Shown one piece after another: positions 31,449 through 39,681 of a stretch of 64,000 bases of DNA. Source of the stretch: Lepidodermella squamata (taxonomy: Eukaryota > Gastrotricha); assembly GCA_047495785.1 (NCBI GenBank), contig JBLDXI010000026.1:248001-312000 (forward strand), read 5' to 3'. Within the stretch, counting starts at the first letter, position 1; each line of letters opens with the position of its first letter. The notes below the pieces were generated by a model. The model was not told the DNA's origin. It was given only the letters and a program-made list of their open reading frames with translations, and did not search any database. The position numbers and the translations under genes are program-made.

Positions 31449-31987
31449 GACTGGTGACCGCTACAGGTACCGAAATGACGGGACATTTTCTCAGATTTGC
31501 TAACTTTAAATATTCGATTCACCTGATCAACTATGAAATTATCCGTATTTTTATCAGGAAGCATTTGCGCAATCTTATCCATAGATGCTCCCCTCGCGAA
31601 CCAGTGAAGCGTTAAATATGCGTAGTAGCCACAAACCGCCGTTGAATCGCTCTGATATTTATGCTTGTTATAAATGTAATTATTTTTCGAGTTGATGTTC
31701 GTTAAAAATGCTTCTATAGCCTTGTTATAGAAGTTCCCGCGCCGACCATAGCTATCAAAGAATAAAGCCGGCTCGTTTGTTTGTGGGACATAAATTGACA
31801 GCCAATGACTTCCCGGCTGACCAGCGGCGTCTGTATTTACAATTAGAGCCATGGGACGCTCGCTCATCCCCTGATATCGTGATAGATAATCCCATGGTAT
31901 AGTCTTTTTAACTGGAATTTTATTGAGATTTCTATCACAGCCAAGTAGACAGTCCAACTGGAGGGTATTTAGTTGACCTCCGTTCAT
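31421..31987 (-). CDS. PRO: Adenain-like (Ulp1-type) maturation cysteine protease
   Basis: 188 aa from ATG 31987. The catalytic set is visible in order: His in GSHWLSIYV, Asp in FFDSYG, Gln in KYQSDS and Cys in AVCGYYAYL. This is the C5/C48 fold used by adenoviruses and Polintons to cut capsid precursors. It begins 5 bp after the major capsid stop codon; a GTG overlapping that stop is also in frame. Its 3' end overlaps the ATPase start. Confidence 0.9.
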   Translation of the reverse strand: MNGGQLNTLQLDCLLGCDRNLNKIPVKKTIPWDYLSRYQGMSERPMALIVNTDAAGQPGSHWLSIYVPQTNEPALFFDSYGRRGNFYNKAIEAFLTNINSKNNYIYNKHKYQSDSTAVCGYYAYLTLHWFARGASMDKIAQMLPDKNTDNFIVDQVNRIFKVSKSEKMSRHFGTCSGHQSCLAICHQK

Positions 31988-31992
31988 GCTAT

Positions 31993-33282
31993 TCACGTAA
32001 AGTCGACCAGGACGTTTCGTGCAAAATTCAGCTCGATAACTTGATCCGTCTCAAAGTAACAGAGAAGTATCAGGTTATCGGCTAATGCTTTTTTAAATAA
32101 TAAATCAATAGAAAGCACGCCACTTTTAACCAGACTGTATGCACTACGACTTGAGTCGGGTGAGAGATCGAATCCTATAAAGGAAAAGCCGTCCTTGCTG
32201 TATTCTGATAGCTTTATACCATTTGTTTTAGTCGAGTAAGGAAACAGCGTCTCCCTAAGAGCACTCATAGCCCGAGCCGATGTATTTTCGCCCTCTCCAA
32301 ATTCGAGCGGGCTGTTTGGGACATGCTCGCTATCTATTGTGACAGACACGCGCTGAACGCCAGCGTTTTTAAAGTTGTAAGGACTGGTGAAGATGTCGCC
32401 TTTGAAATCACTATCGCTAACGAAAGACATCACCAGTCGTCTGGGTATTTTCCCTAGTATAACGTGCCCAAGGTTGTAGTTAAGAGATCCCTTTTGCAAA
32501 TTCAAGACTTTAATGAACGATCTGTTCACACCATACTTGGCCGTGGTTTTTGTTAGTGTTCGATTCAGCGCCAACGTAAATTGCGGAGATACGCGAACGC
32601 GACGCAATTTGAGCTTAGCATCAGTAACTGTTAGTGTATAGTCCATCTTGTCCCCGGCAGGTTTCATCAGAGCAAACGCCTCAGGTGCGCGTATGAAAGT
32701 CAACTTGAAGGGCGTAGCCGGAATCAGAAATTTCGGCTGAGAGAATAGCTCTAAATGTGGCTTGCCTATAAGAACCATCTCGCCTTGCTTTGCCCAAGCA
32801 AGTCTGGCGGTATGACCCTTGCCAGCAGGATCGCTGACTTTACCAGCTTCGTCTGAATAATAGCCTTGCAATGCCAAGTAGCTATCCTTAGCTGTCGGAT
32901 CACAACTCAGTAAAGTTGAAATATAAGCCTTATAATTATATGTCGGAGCCGGTTCGCTGATTTGCGTATTATTTATGCTCATATCTATTTGACTGAACAT
33001 ACTATGCAACAGAAGGTTAACCGGCGAGCAAGTAAGGTCAGCTAAAGTCTTTGACGCGTCGCCATTCACTATTTTACATGTTATTTCCACGTATGAACGG
33101 CTCAAATCTGTCCAATCATTGCTTGGAGGGATGTCAAAATCAATGCGTGACTGATTGGCGATCGCGGAAACTGGTCCATATTCTGTAATGTAATTGCTCT
33201 CTATCTCAACTTGAGTAGGGTTCAACGAAAAGACATTCAGCTCAGCGCGAATTGCGTTTTCAGAAGAGGGGTGGACGTACAT
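31993..33282 (-). CDS. Major capsid protein, double jelly-roll
   Basis: An intronless 429-aa frame. It has the features of the capsid family often labelled F54H12.2-like in animal genomes: DWTDLSRSYVEITCKI near the N-terminus, SPVNLLLHSMFSQIDMSIN, YNYKAYISTLLSC, and later PRRLVMSFV and SPYNFKN. In virus terms this is the Polinton hexon-type major capsid protein. A TTTAAATA box lies 38-45 bp upstream (33320-33327), between this gene and the core-protein gene. The frame is undamaged. Confidence 0.9.
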   Translation of the reverse strand: MYVHPSSENAIRAELNVFSLNPTQVEIESNYITEYGPVSAIANQSRIDFDIPPSNDWTDLSRSYVEITCKIVNGDASKTLADLTCSPVNLLLHSMFSQIDMSINNTQISEPAPTYNYKAYISTLLSCDPTAKDSYLALQGYYSDEAGKVSDPAGKGHTARLAWAKQGEMVLIGKPHLELFSQPKFLIPATPFKLTFIRAPEAFALMKPAGDKMDYTLTVTDAKLKLRRVRVSPQFTLALNRTLTKTTAKYGVNRSFIKVLNLQKGSLNYNLGHVILGKIPRRLVMSFVSDSDFKGDIFTSPYNFKNAGVQRVSVTIDSEHVPNSPLEFGEGENTSARAMSALRETLFPYSTKTNGIKLSEYSKDGFSFIGFDLSPDSSRSAYSLVKSGVLSIDLLFKKALADNLILLCYFETDQVIELNFARNVLVDFT

Positions 33283-33319
33283 GGCAGTGAGATGATTATT
33301 TAATCTCGGTTTTAACTCC

Positions 33320-33327
33320 TTTAAATA
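33320..33327 (-). promoter_or_regulatory. TATTTAAA box before the major capsid gene
   Basis: CTATTTAAAGG on the minus strand, 38-45 bp before the ATG at 33282. The same TATTTAAA stands 35-42 bp before the integrase ATG, and a related ATTTAAA 24-30 bp before the core-protein ATG. Confidence 0.45.
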
Positions 33328-33333
33328 GGGTTT

Positions 33334-33796
33334 TCAGAAGGAAACGCGTTTTGTGCTCCTCTTTTTTTTCGTTGGCATTTTTTGTTTGGCTACGTACCGA
33401 CGACGACGACGCCGACCAGTTCCGATTTGCGAGCCTACTCTAGATATTACATCTTTTGCAACTCCCTTTAACCCTTCCACTGCACGTTGTTTCAAAATCG
33501 CTCTGGGATTGGCATCTTTGTTTTCAAGAAGATCCGTTGCAATGTTGGCTGTTGTATGACTCAAATTCCGAAATATCGGTCCAAGTAAGGGAATGATATG
33601 ATTGCGAAAAAACCCAGCAGCTACGCTCCCGAACCCGTTTCCTGTCTATACTAACACATTTTACACATTTTCACCGATTGTTACCGATTATTTTTACCTG
33701 GTATGAAGGAAAAACGATAGACTGTCCGCGAAATGGCTCTATCCCATATCCACTTTGTTGCAACAAAAAAGACTCGTAAGCATCGGCTGAATACAT
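33334..33796 (-). CDS. Basic virion core protein precursor (adenovirus pVII/pX-like)
   Basis: Exons 33698-33796 and 33334-33645 (52-bp intron) give 136 aa. The N-terminal exon ends FPSYQ and the second begins TGNGFGS followed by a Phe/Ile-rich helix (FFRNHIIPLLGPIFR). The end is strongly basic: GRRRRRRYVAKQ, then KKKRSTKR. This layout recurs in Polinton capsid blocks and suggests a DNA-condensing core protein, possibly cut by the element's protease. It lies between minor and major capsid genes. Confidence 0.8.
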
Positions 33797-33819
33797 GTTT
33801 TATTTAGCTTTGTGTACAG

Positions 33820-33827
33820 TTTAAATC
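33820..33827 (-). promoter_or_regulatory. ATTTAAA box before the core-protein gene
   Basis: GATTTAAACTG on the minus strand, 24-31 bp before the ATG at 33796. Weaker than the boxes before the integrase and major capsid genes. Confidence 0.3.
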
Positions 33828-33897
33828 GAACCTAACTAATCCATTGTCTTTTTTTACAGCTGAGCTTTCCAACTTTTTCTAAAAACGGATGAATGGC

Positions 33898-35588
33898 TCA
33901 TAAATAAATAAATAAATAAATAGCAATAGGTCTAATCTGAACTAATATAACAGCCTTACCACTAACGAATTTTACAGGTAATCCAGAGTCTTTATATATT
34001 TGAATCTCAATAACAGACAAAACGCGACGTTTAATTGGGACAAATATGGGTTTTTCAAAAGTTTTCGAAAAAAAGCTTCCTTTGTCTATCGTTTTTTCCG
34101 TCGGAATTACTCGCAACAGGGGTGTGCGGGTATTTCCGACATACACGTCATCAATTACGTCAGCGTACAAGAATAAGAAGGGCATTCCGTAATCAAGCTG
34201 GGGTGGAAATCTTGCGATCGCTTGATCGTCAACATGATGGATTGTGTAGAAATATTCTATTATCGATACAGGTTGCTCTTCGTGACTTGGCGGGTTTTGG
34301 TCATTTTGCGGACCAGATGGCTGAATTTCGACCGATGGGCTAGGAGCACTTGATGACCGCTCTTTCACCGCTGTGCCGCTCTGATCTGACTGATCCATCG
34401 ATGACTCGTCTGGCTCACTTTCATGCTGGTCTAGATCAACATTATCGTCAGGATTCTGATGTGTTGTCTCGTCAGGTAACAAATCTTTCTTTGCTGGATC
34501 CGTCGCTTTGTCTGACTCATTCTTCACAACTTCATCGTCACCAACCGCAGGGTCAGCCGGTTGATTATCATCTGGCTTCGCGGTCACTTGTTCATCTGGC
34601 TCAGCAGTCACTTGTTCATCTGGCTTCGCAGTCACTTGGTCTTCCGTTGACTCGCCAGGCTTCTTATTATCACCCGATGGAATTGGCGGAAGCTTTCGCT
34701 TTCGTTGCGGTGGGTTACTGTCATTCGATACCTTTTTATCATTCGGATCTTGCCTATTCTCAGCTTCCGTCTCATCCTCTTTATCGACCTTTTTCACATC
34801 ATCGTCAGCTGGGGGTGGCAACTCTGCATCTTCATCGGATCTTCGAGATCTAACTTTACCGGGTACTCTTTCCGGTAAAAATAGCCCACCTTTGAATCTA
34901 ACTTTGTTGAATTCATTCACATCTGCTGATATGGAACGGTATGGTATTCTCTGCCTACTTCCAGTAACGACATAGCCAAGCATTAGCCTGAACGCTGCGC
35001 CCATTTTAACCACGTCATTTGAAAACCCTTCGTCCTTTCTATCGAATTTGTGGAATGCAACAAAGGCACCAGGGTACCCTAAAACTTGCGCGAGTTCCTT
35101 AGGTATAAATATTCCCCATTTACCAATGGCGACCTTCAGTGACACGCGATTTGTGATTTGCACGTACTCAAATGTAATATTCTTCGTTATGCTCTGAACT
35201 TCCTTCTCCATGTGAGTAAGCAATTCTTCTATGTTGGAGTAATATACTCCTCCGACCTGGCATTCATGCAGATTTTTCGTGTCAAATGGATCCGGAGCTT
35301 TGTATGCATCAGGTTGTTCCAACCATTCGCAATCAAAAACGTAAAAATTTGTCGGTTCTATCGACTCCCAAGCTGATGGACCGTTAAATTCCACGAGACC
35401 CATTTCCCATTGACCTAAATTTTTTTTTAGTGCGGGCTATAAGTGACTTTCATTTTTATCATACCCACTGTGCCAAGATCAATATCGTTGGCCAACTTGA
35501 CGCGAAATGACGACGCTGTGTTGTCAGGAAACAGATCGTTGGATGCGTTCGATGGTAAGTAAAGTAAAAATTCTTGCCGCGCGCTCAT
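33898..35588 (-). CDS. Minor capsid (penton) protein
   Basis: Exons 35465-35588 and 33898-35414 join over a 50-bp intron (546 aa); the splice creates GTVGQWEMGLVEF, the family hallmark (WEVGLVEI-type). The N-terminal part holds the jelly-roll-related segments: FLLYLPSNASNDLFPDNTAS, GVYYSNIEELLTHM and ELAQVLGYPG. A long acidic, repetitive, disordered insert follows (TAEPDEQVTAKPDEQ and similar), then an ordered end. The start overlaps the stop of the membrane-protein gene by 4 bp (ATGA). In Polintons this protein forms pentons at capsid vertices. The acidic insert looks unusually long and may be surface exposed. Confidence 0.87.
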
Positions 35589-35818
35589 GTCGTCGTGTTA
35601 TTAGCAATGCGATGAAATAGCCGATCCCTCCAAGACCAGTAGATTTCAATAGAAAAATATGTGGCGCAGAGAGCTAACAGCGATATTATTCCGAGACCTT
35701 TTTTTCTCCTACTAACTGCAGCTGCTAGCCTACTGCTAACACTGCTGTGCGGCGAACTACTTTTACTTGCTCTTTCGTGTGATTCTTCAGGTGCCTGAGG
35801 AGACTCTGTTCCACACAT
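35585..35818 (-). CDS. Small single-pass membrane protein
   Basis: 77 aa: a Ser/Glu-rich start, a basic stretch (SRRKKG), then one hydrophobic segment (LGIISLLALCATYFSIEIYW) and a short polar tail. It starts immediately after the stop of the 26-residue basic peptide (TAA then ATG) and its own TGA overlaps the minor capsid ATG. A virion or membrane role is likely from position; no family is recognised. Confidence 0.65.
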   Translation of the reverse strand: MCGTESPQAPEESHERASKSSSPHSSVSSRLAAAVSRRKKGLGIISLLALCATYFSIEIYWSWRDRLFHRIANNTTT

Positions 35819-35899
35819 TTATCGGCGATGCACGCGTTTGTTACCGCGTTTGCGTGCTGTGGATTTTCGTTTCCGGATAGCTCGTCTAGGACCAGGCAT
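35819..35899 (-). CDS. 26-residue highly basic peptide (adenovirus mu-like)
   Basis: MPGPRRAIRKRKSTARKRGN and six more residues, half of them Arg/Lys. The ATG shares its A with the integrase stop (TAATG), and its TAA is followed at once by the ATG of the membrane protein. Such tight packing argues that the frame is real despite its size. By analogy with adenovirus pX/mu it could condense DNA in the virion. This is inference from composition and location. Confidence 0.6.
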   Translation of the reverse strand: MPGPRRAIRKRKSTARKRGNKRVHRR

Positions 35900-37146
35900 T
35901 ACTTTCCCCTCTTTTTGGCCGATTTTCGCTCCTTTATATATTCATTTTGGACGTCTTTTATTTGGTCAATTGGCTCCCATGAACTTTGAGATTTGGGAAA
36001 CCCAACCCAGCTAACTAAAACCCGCGTTGTTCCATCCTTGAATTTTCGCTTCTCTTTACTCACTTCATCTATCAGGTATTCATCCGGTAATTTGACTTTT
36101 TGAAGCTCATAGTGATAAAAAACGCCTGCAACAGGTTCGGTGTAGTCGCCGTTTTCTGTGCTCCATCCATTCAACTTGTATGTATGCGGCCCGTACCTGT
36201 CTGGCTTGATGGCTTTCGCTATTTTGAAATACTCATCCGTATAAGTAAAATGACGAGCGCGGGCAAAAACGCCTCTCTCTGCTGAGATCCGTACTACATC
36301 GTCTAATTTAAAAGCTGATGGCTGCCTGCGACCTTCTTCTATGTCCGCTCCGAAAACGTTATTGTAAGCTATATACTGCTTAGGGCTGTCCTCGAAAATA
36401 TCGAGATTAAGCTCCTTGTCACTCCCGATTTTACGCCCACTCTCCTTGTCATTGTACAACTCTGCGGGTGTGAACTTGGTAGATGAGTGACGGGAGTCAT
36501 TGTAAACTCTAACGATGTTCTGCAAATCATCGACGAATCTACCGTCGTTTCGCGCCATCGCAAGCTTAGCCAGTCGCATGCGCAGTAATTTGTTGAATGA
36601 CTCTATTTGAGGAACTTTCTTTTCCGAATTCGTAGCGAAAAAATGAATGGATTCTGATTTCAAATATCGCTCAACGTGTTGGTTGAAAAATTCTGAACCT
36701 CTATCGAACACAACAGCGTACGGTTTTTGCTTAGCGTCCTTCATAACTATTTTCAGAGCTCTAAGTGTTTCGGGACCGGTTTTATTTCGCATCGTTTGCA
36801 CCCAGGCGAAACGACTGTATGTGTCCTTGGCTGTAAGTATATATTGCACGTTGTCGTTCTCGCCCTTTACATTTCTCACGTCCACCAAGTCCATAGCGAA
36901 CAAACTTCTTCGACTAAAGCATGCCACCTTCCGGGTTACTCGATTCCTCGTTCCGACCTGCTTATAAACGCTCCACGTACGTTGATTTCCCAACCAGTTC
37001 CTTACTTGCCGCATTGTGATCTTTCGACCTGGATACTTGACCCTGTAGGCTTTGTAAAGAGCTGATACGCTACCGAGACCGCCTGGTTCACCCGGGTCGA
37101 AGTAAATTTTTCGCAAATCTCGGTCATCTTGATCTAACGTTGGCAT
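35899..37146 (-). CDS. INT: Polinton integrase (rve) with C-terminal chromodomain
   Basis: 415 aa from ATG 37146. The N-terminal region is helical (Zn-finger motif not obvious). The catalytic core has FAMDLVDV (first Asp), VVFDRGSEFF (second Asp) and IESFNKLLRMRL (Glu), the DDE set of retroviral-type integrases. A chromodomain lies at about residues 355-405: EYLIDEVSKE, VLVSWVGFPKSQSSWEPI. It inserts the element, and the chromodomain may direct it to certain chromatin. A TTTAAATA box lies 35-42 bp upstream, within the short divergent region shared with the kinase gene. Its stop overlaps the next gene's start. Confidence 0.93.
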   Translation of the reverse strand: MPTLDQDDRDLRKIYFDPGEPGGLGSVSALYKAYRVKYPGRKITMRQVRNWLGNQRTWSVYKQVGTRNRVTRKVACFSRRSLFAMDLVDVRNVKGENDNVQYILTAKDTYSRFAWVQTMRNKTGPETLRALKIVMKDAKQKPYAVVFDRGSEFFNQHVERYLKSESIHFFATNSEKKVPQIESFNKLLRMRLAKLAMARNDGRFVDDLQNIVRVYNDSRHSSTKFTPAELYNDKESGRKIGSDKELNLDIFEDSPKQYIAYNNVFGADIEEGRRQPSAFKLDDVVRISAERGVFARARHFTYTDEYFKIAKAIKPDRYGPHTYKLNGWSTENGDYTEPVAGVFYHYELQKVKLPDEYLIDEVSKEKRKFKDGTTRVLVSWVGFPKSQSSWEPIDQIKDVQNEYIKERKSAKKRGK

Positions 37147-37180
37147 TTTCGTTGTATATTCCAACTCTAGCGTTTTGCGT

Positions 37181-37188
37181 TTTAAATA
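37181..37188. promoter_or_regulatory. Shared TTTAAATA box between integrase and kinase
   Basis: Only 55 bp separate the ATGs of the divergent integrase (37146, minus) and kinase (37202, plus). This near-palindromic TTTAAATA lies between them and could serve both directions. Confidence 0.4.
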
Positions 37189-37201
37189 GTGACATTCTGT
37201 A

Positions 37202-38116
37202 ATGGAAAAGTATTCTTACATCCGAGCTATTGGCTCAGGTTCTTTCGGCACTGTCAGTTTACAGCGCAACATTCCCCTAAATCGAATGTTTGCAGTGAAA
37301 ATGATAGATACTACGATCCCCTACAAACTCGAGTCTGCCACTCGGGAAATTGAGTGCCTGCAAATACTAAAATCTGCGCCAAACGTTATTAGGTAGGCGA
37401 CTGATATTGTTTTGACCACCGAATTACTTAAATCGTATAGACTGCATGAGGTTGTGTTCACCACTCGACGTGCATTTCTTGTGCTGGAATGTCACCTCAT
37501 GGATATGAAATCCTTGATTGGAGTGATAACTCGACCCTGGCCACTTGTTCTACTAACCCGATGGTTAAACCAGCTTTTGACTGCTCTTGCATATATTCAC
37601 GCTTGTGGAATAATTCATCGCGACATTTGCCCGCAGGTTTGTCAGTTTTTGTCTTTCAGCCAAGTTTTCAACACCTAATTACAGAATGTACTCCTGCAAA
37701 CCAGCTGGGTCGATGTATCCCTCGCTGATTTCGGCATTTCGCGAACACTGCCCGACGACACCTGCCCAGATATGACCCCGGAAGTTACGGCGTTTCACTA
37801 CCGAGCGATCGAAATAGTATTCCCTAAACCTCGATATACGAATAAAATTGATGTTTGGTCCCTAGCTGCTACAACTATTGAACTTGTTACACTTGCACCG
37901 TTTTTCTCCGCTCAATCTACTGTCAACATATTCAATAACATAAAATCTAAAACTTCCAGTCTTGATGATTTCTTTAGGTGTTTGAACACATTCGTTCACT
38001 GCGATTTCACCGAGTACAGGCAATTGCTTGAGCTACTGTTCTCAATGCTCAATAACAATCCTGAATCTCGTCCATCAGCAGATCAATCTCTAATTCTGCT
38101 CAATGCAATCTTATGA
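37202..38116 (+). CDS. Eukaryotic-type protein kinase encoded by the Polinton
   Basis: Three exons (37202-37392, 37441-37636, 37685-38116) give 272 aa in frame. Subdomains: glycine loop IGSGSFGTV, VAIK-type lysine in FAVKMI, helix C Glu in SATREIE, catalytic loop HRDICPQNVLL, DFG in LADFGIS, PE-like TPEVTAFHYRAIE, and DVWSLAATTIEL. The catalytic-loop Lys of HRDxKxxN is Cys here; other key residues are kept, so activity could be weak or altered. CDK/CMGC-like features (FHYRAIE) suggest Ser/Thr specificity. Its 3' end overlaps the TBP-like gene by 14 bp. Confidence 0.88.
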
Positions 38117-38750
38117 TATCAACATTTCGGTTTCCAACATTGTCGCAACCTTCAACGTTGGAACTCCCATAGATCTACATCTCCTTGCTCAGCGTGGGGT
38201 TAATACGTTCTTCGATAGCAGGCAAATACCCGTATCAGTAAAGATCCGATTCCCCAGTCACATTTCAGCAATGGTTTACTCATCAGGCCATGTTATAGTC
38301 ATTGGAGGAAAAGGGTCGAAGGACACTGCGGATTTTGAATGCAAAGCCTTGGTCATCTTACACAAGCTACGGAATTGGATGTCAATTCCTTCTCTAATCT
38401 TCGATCGGTTTAATATTAGAAACATTGTCATAACAGGACAGCTACCTTTTCGATTTTTGCAAATTTCAACACTGTATTCGGAATTTTCATCGGTGAAAAT
38501 GCCAGGATTCAAAATTGTTTACATACCTGAAATGTTCTGCGCTATGAGACTTACCATCAATAATGTGAAAATTAGCTTTTTCCCAAGCTCTCATAAGTTT
38601 AATGTTGTCGGCGTTAAAACATTAGATCATGGGCTGAATATTGTTCGTACTTTTGTCCAGCTCTGCATTGATATTCACGAAAAAGAGTTGACTGATTTGG
38701 GGTTAACCGAGCTAGATTTACTGTTCCTGAATTCCTGTTTCAATAATTAA
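38103..38750 (+). CDS. TATA-box-binding-protein (TBP) homologue encoded by the Polinton
   Basis: 215 aa covering both repeats of the TBP saddle. Repeat 1: SVSNIVATFNVGTPIDLHLL, then SVKIRFPSHISAMVYSSGH and VIVIGGKGSKDTADFECKA, matching the NIVSTVNLG, RIREPRTTALIFSSGK and GAKSEE segments of TBP. Repeat 2: FNIRNIVITGQLPFRFLQIS, EFSSVKMPGFKIVYIPE, ISFFPSSHKFNVVGVKT. The C-terminal tail of about 25 residues is extra. It should bind TATA-like DNA; the TATTTAAA boxes in the capsid/integrase block are candidate targets. It starts inside the kinase gene's last codons in another frame. Confidence 0.85.
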   Translation: MQSYDINISVSNIVATFNVGTPIDLHLLAQRGVNTFFDSRQIPVSVKIRFPSHISAMVYSSGHVIVIGGKGSKDTADFECKALVILHKLRNWMSIPSLIFDRFNIRNIVITGQLPFRFLQISTLYSEFSSVKMPGFKIVYIPEMFCAMRLTINNVKISFFPSSHKFNVVGVKTLDHGLNIVRTFVQLCIDIHEKELTDLGLTELDLLFLNSCFNN

Positions 38751-38784
38751 AAATTTATTATTCTTAGACAAGATTTATTGAGTC

Positions 38785-39396
38785 ATGGCATTGTCCGCAC
38801 CAGGTGTTGAGCTGACTGTTTTCAATATAAATCCGCAACTGAACCTCGGAATCGATAATATGCCCAATGGACACTATCTTCGCAATCAGCAGGTGGAAAA
38901 ATTACGAGCTGTGAAATCTCACTTTCTAAGGACAATGCACGGCTCTGTTGTTGTTGACATTGTATCTGGAAAATCCGGCGTTTGCGTCCTCCTACCTTAC
39001 GTGCTCAAATCTAGCAGAGTTTTGGTGATTACGCCTTCTCAAGACATTACACGACAACTAGCATGGGATTTTACCGGAAATTTGAAACCTGAAACAGCCT
39101 TCCTGTTTCGCGCAGGCGTTTACACCTTCTGGAAGACATGGCCGACCATCATACCTAAATGTTGCATTTTCGATCACTCTTACAATTTTAATCAGGATTT
39201 CAACCCACCACCTCTCTTCATCACCAACAGCTTTGATTTGAACCTTATCCCTCTAAATCTTTTCGATTTAGTAACCGTTGTTAACGCACAAGATTTTCTA
39301 CTTTCATCTTTGAAGCTCATCGCGGAACGTTTTAAAAAGGTCAAAGTAGTGTTCCTTGCAGACCGTAAGATTGCCGATTTCAACGTTATTATGTAA
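38785..39396 (+). CDS. Degenerate SF2-helicase/ResIII-like ATPase domain
   Basis: 203 aa, only the size of one RecA-like domain. LRNQQVEKLRAVKSHFLRTM resembles the Q-motif/start of ResIII domains; VDIVSGKSGVCVLLPYVL fits motif I (GKT-type loop with the leading Gly replaced); SRVLVITPSQDITRQLAWDF fits motif Ia; LFDLVTVVNAQD occupies the DExH position without its acidic pair; KVVFLADRK fits motif III. It probably does not hydrolyse ATP and may bind DNA or act as a cofactor. AATAAA near 39490 follows. It is the last gene before the right TIR. Confidence 0.6.
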   Translation: MALSAPGVELTVFNINPQLNLGIDNMPNGHYLRNQQVEKLRAVKSHFLRTMHGSVVVDIVSGKSGVCVLLPYVLKSSRVLVITPSQDITRQLAWDFTGNLKPETAFLFRAGVYTFWKTWPTIIPKCCIFDHSYNFNQDFNPPPLFITNSFDLNLIPLNLFDLVTVVNAQDFLLSSLKLIAERFKKVKVVFLADRKIADFNVIM

Positions 39397-39596
39397 CACT
39401 AGACTTGGGTGTCAGGTACTGGTTTCAGGTTCTTTTCTATTAATCCATGTTGTTAGCCCCATTAATGTCCATGTTCGATGATCCATTGATCAATAAAAAT
39501 GAGATTCCGTAACGTGTTTTTTTGCTCGAGCGTCAAATAGGTGACTACCAGACATTCTAGATTTTTTGTTCTGAGATAGATTTCATAAAGTACCAT

Positions 39597-39681
39597 AAAG
39601 TACCAAAAATTTGAGTCCTAATTTATTATTTAAAATTAACTTTTGACGTTGTTTCTTTTTAAGCTCCTCACACTTCCTCCT
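39597..39681 (-). repeat. Polinton right terminal inverted repeat
   Basis: Reverse complement begins AGGAGGAAGTGTGAGG and matches 17608-17692. Just inside, AAAGTACC is duplicated (39586-39604). Confidence 0.92.

Larger units (their letters stand above)
17608..39681. mobile_element. Polinton/Maverick, about 22.1 kb, apparently complete
   Basis: Bounded by 85-bp terminal inverted repeats starting AGGAGGAAGTGTGAGG and carrying the diagnostic set: protein-primed DNA polymerase B, rve integrase with chromodomain, FtsK/A32-like packaging ATPase, adenain-like cysteine protease, major and minor capsid proteins. These core frames are open once their short GT-AG introns are removed, so the copy looks recent and potentially functional. 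The plus-strand left half carries replication and accessory genes, the minus-strand centre the capsid/packaging/integrase block, and the right end three plus-strand accessory genes. A clean 6-bp target duplication was not found: the flanks next to the repeats are CTCAGG (left) and TCTGAC (right). Confidence 0.95.

Noticed and set aside
33898-33925. TAAATAAATAAATAAA run as a regulatory microsatellite
   Set aside because: It is the coding end and stop region of the minor capsid gene; too short to call a functional repeat.
34350-34853. Plus-strand frame of 167 residues
   Set aside because: Antisense shadow of the acidic repetitive part of the minor capsid gene.
29436-37146. Bacterial contamination or bacterial operon
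   Set aside because: Tight gene overlaps look bacterial, but several genes have GT-AG introns and the block belongs to a Polinton bounded by TIRs inside an animal gene.
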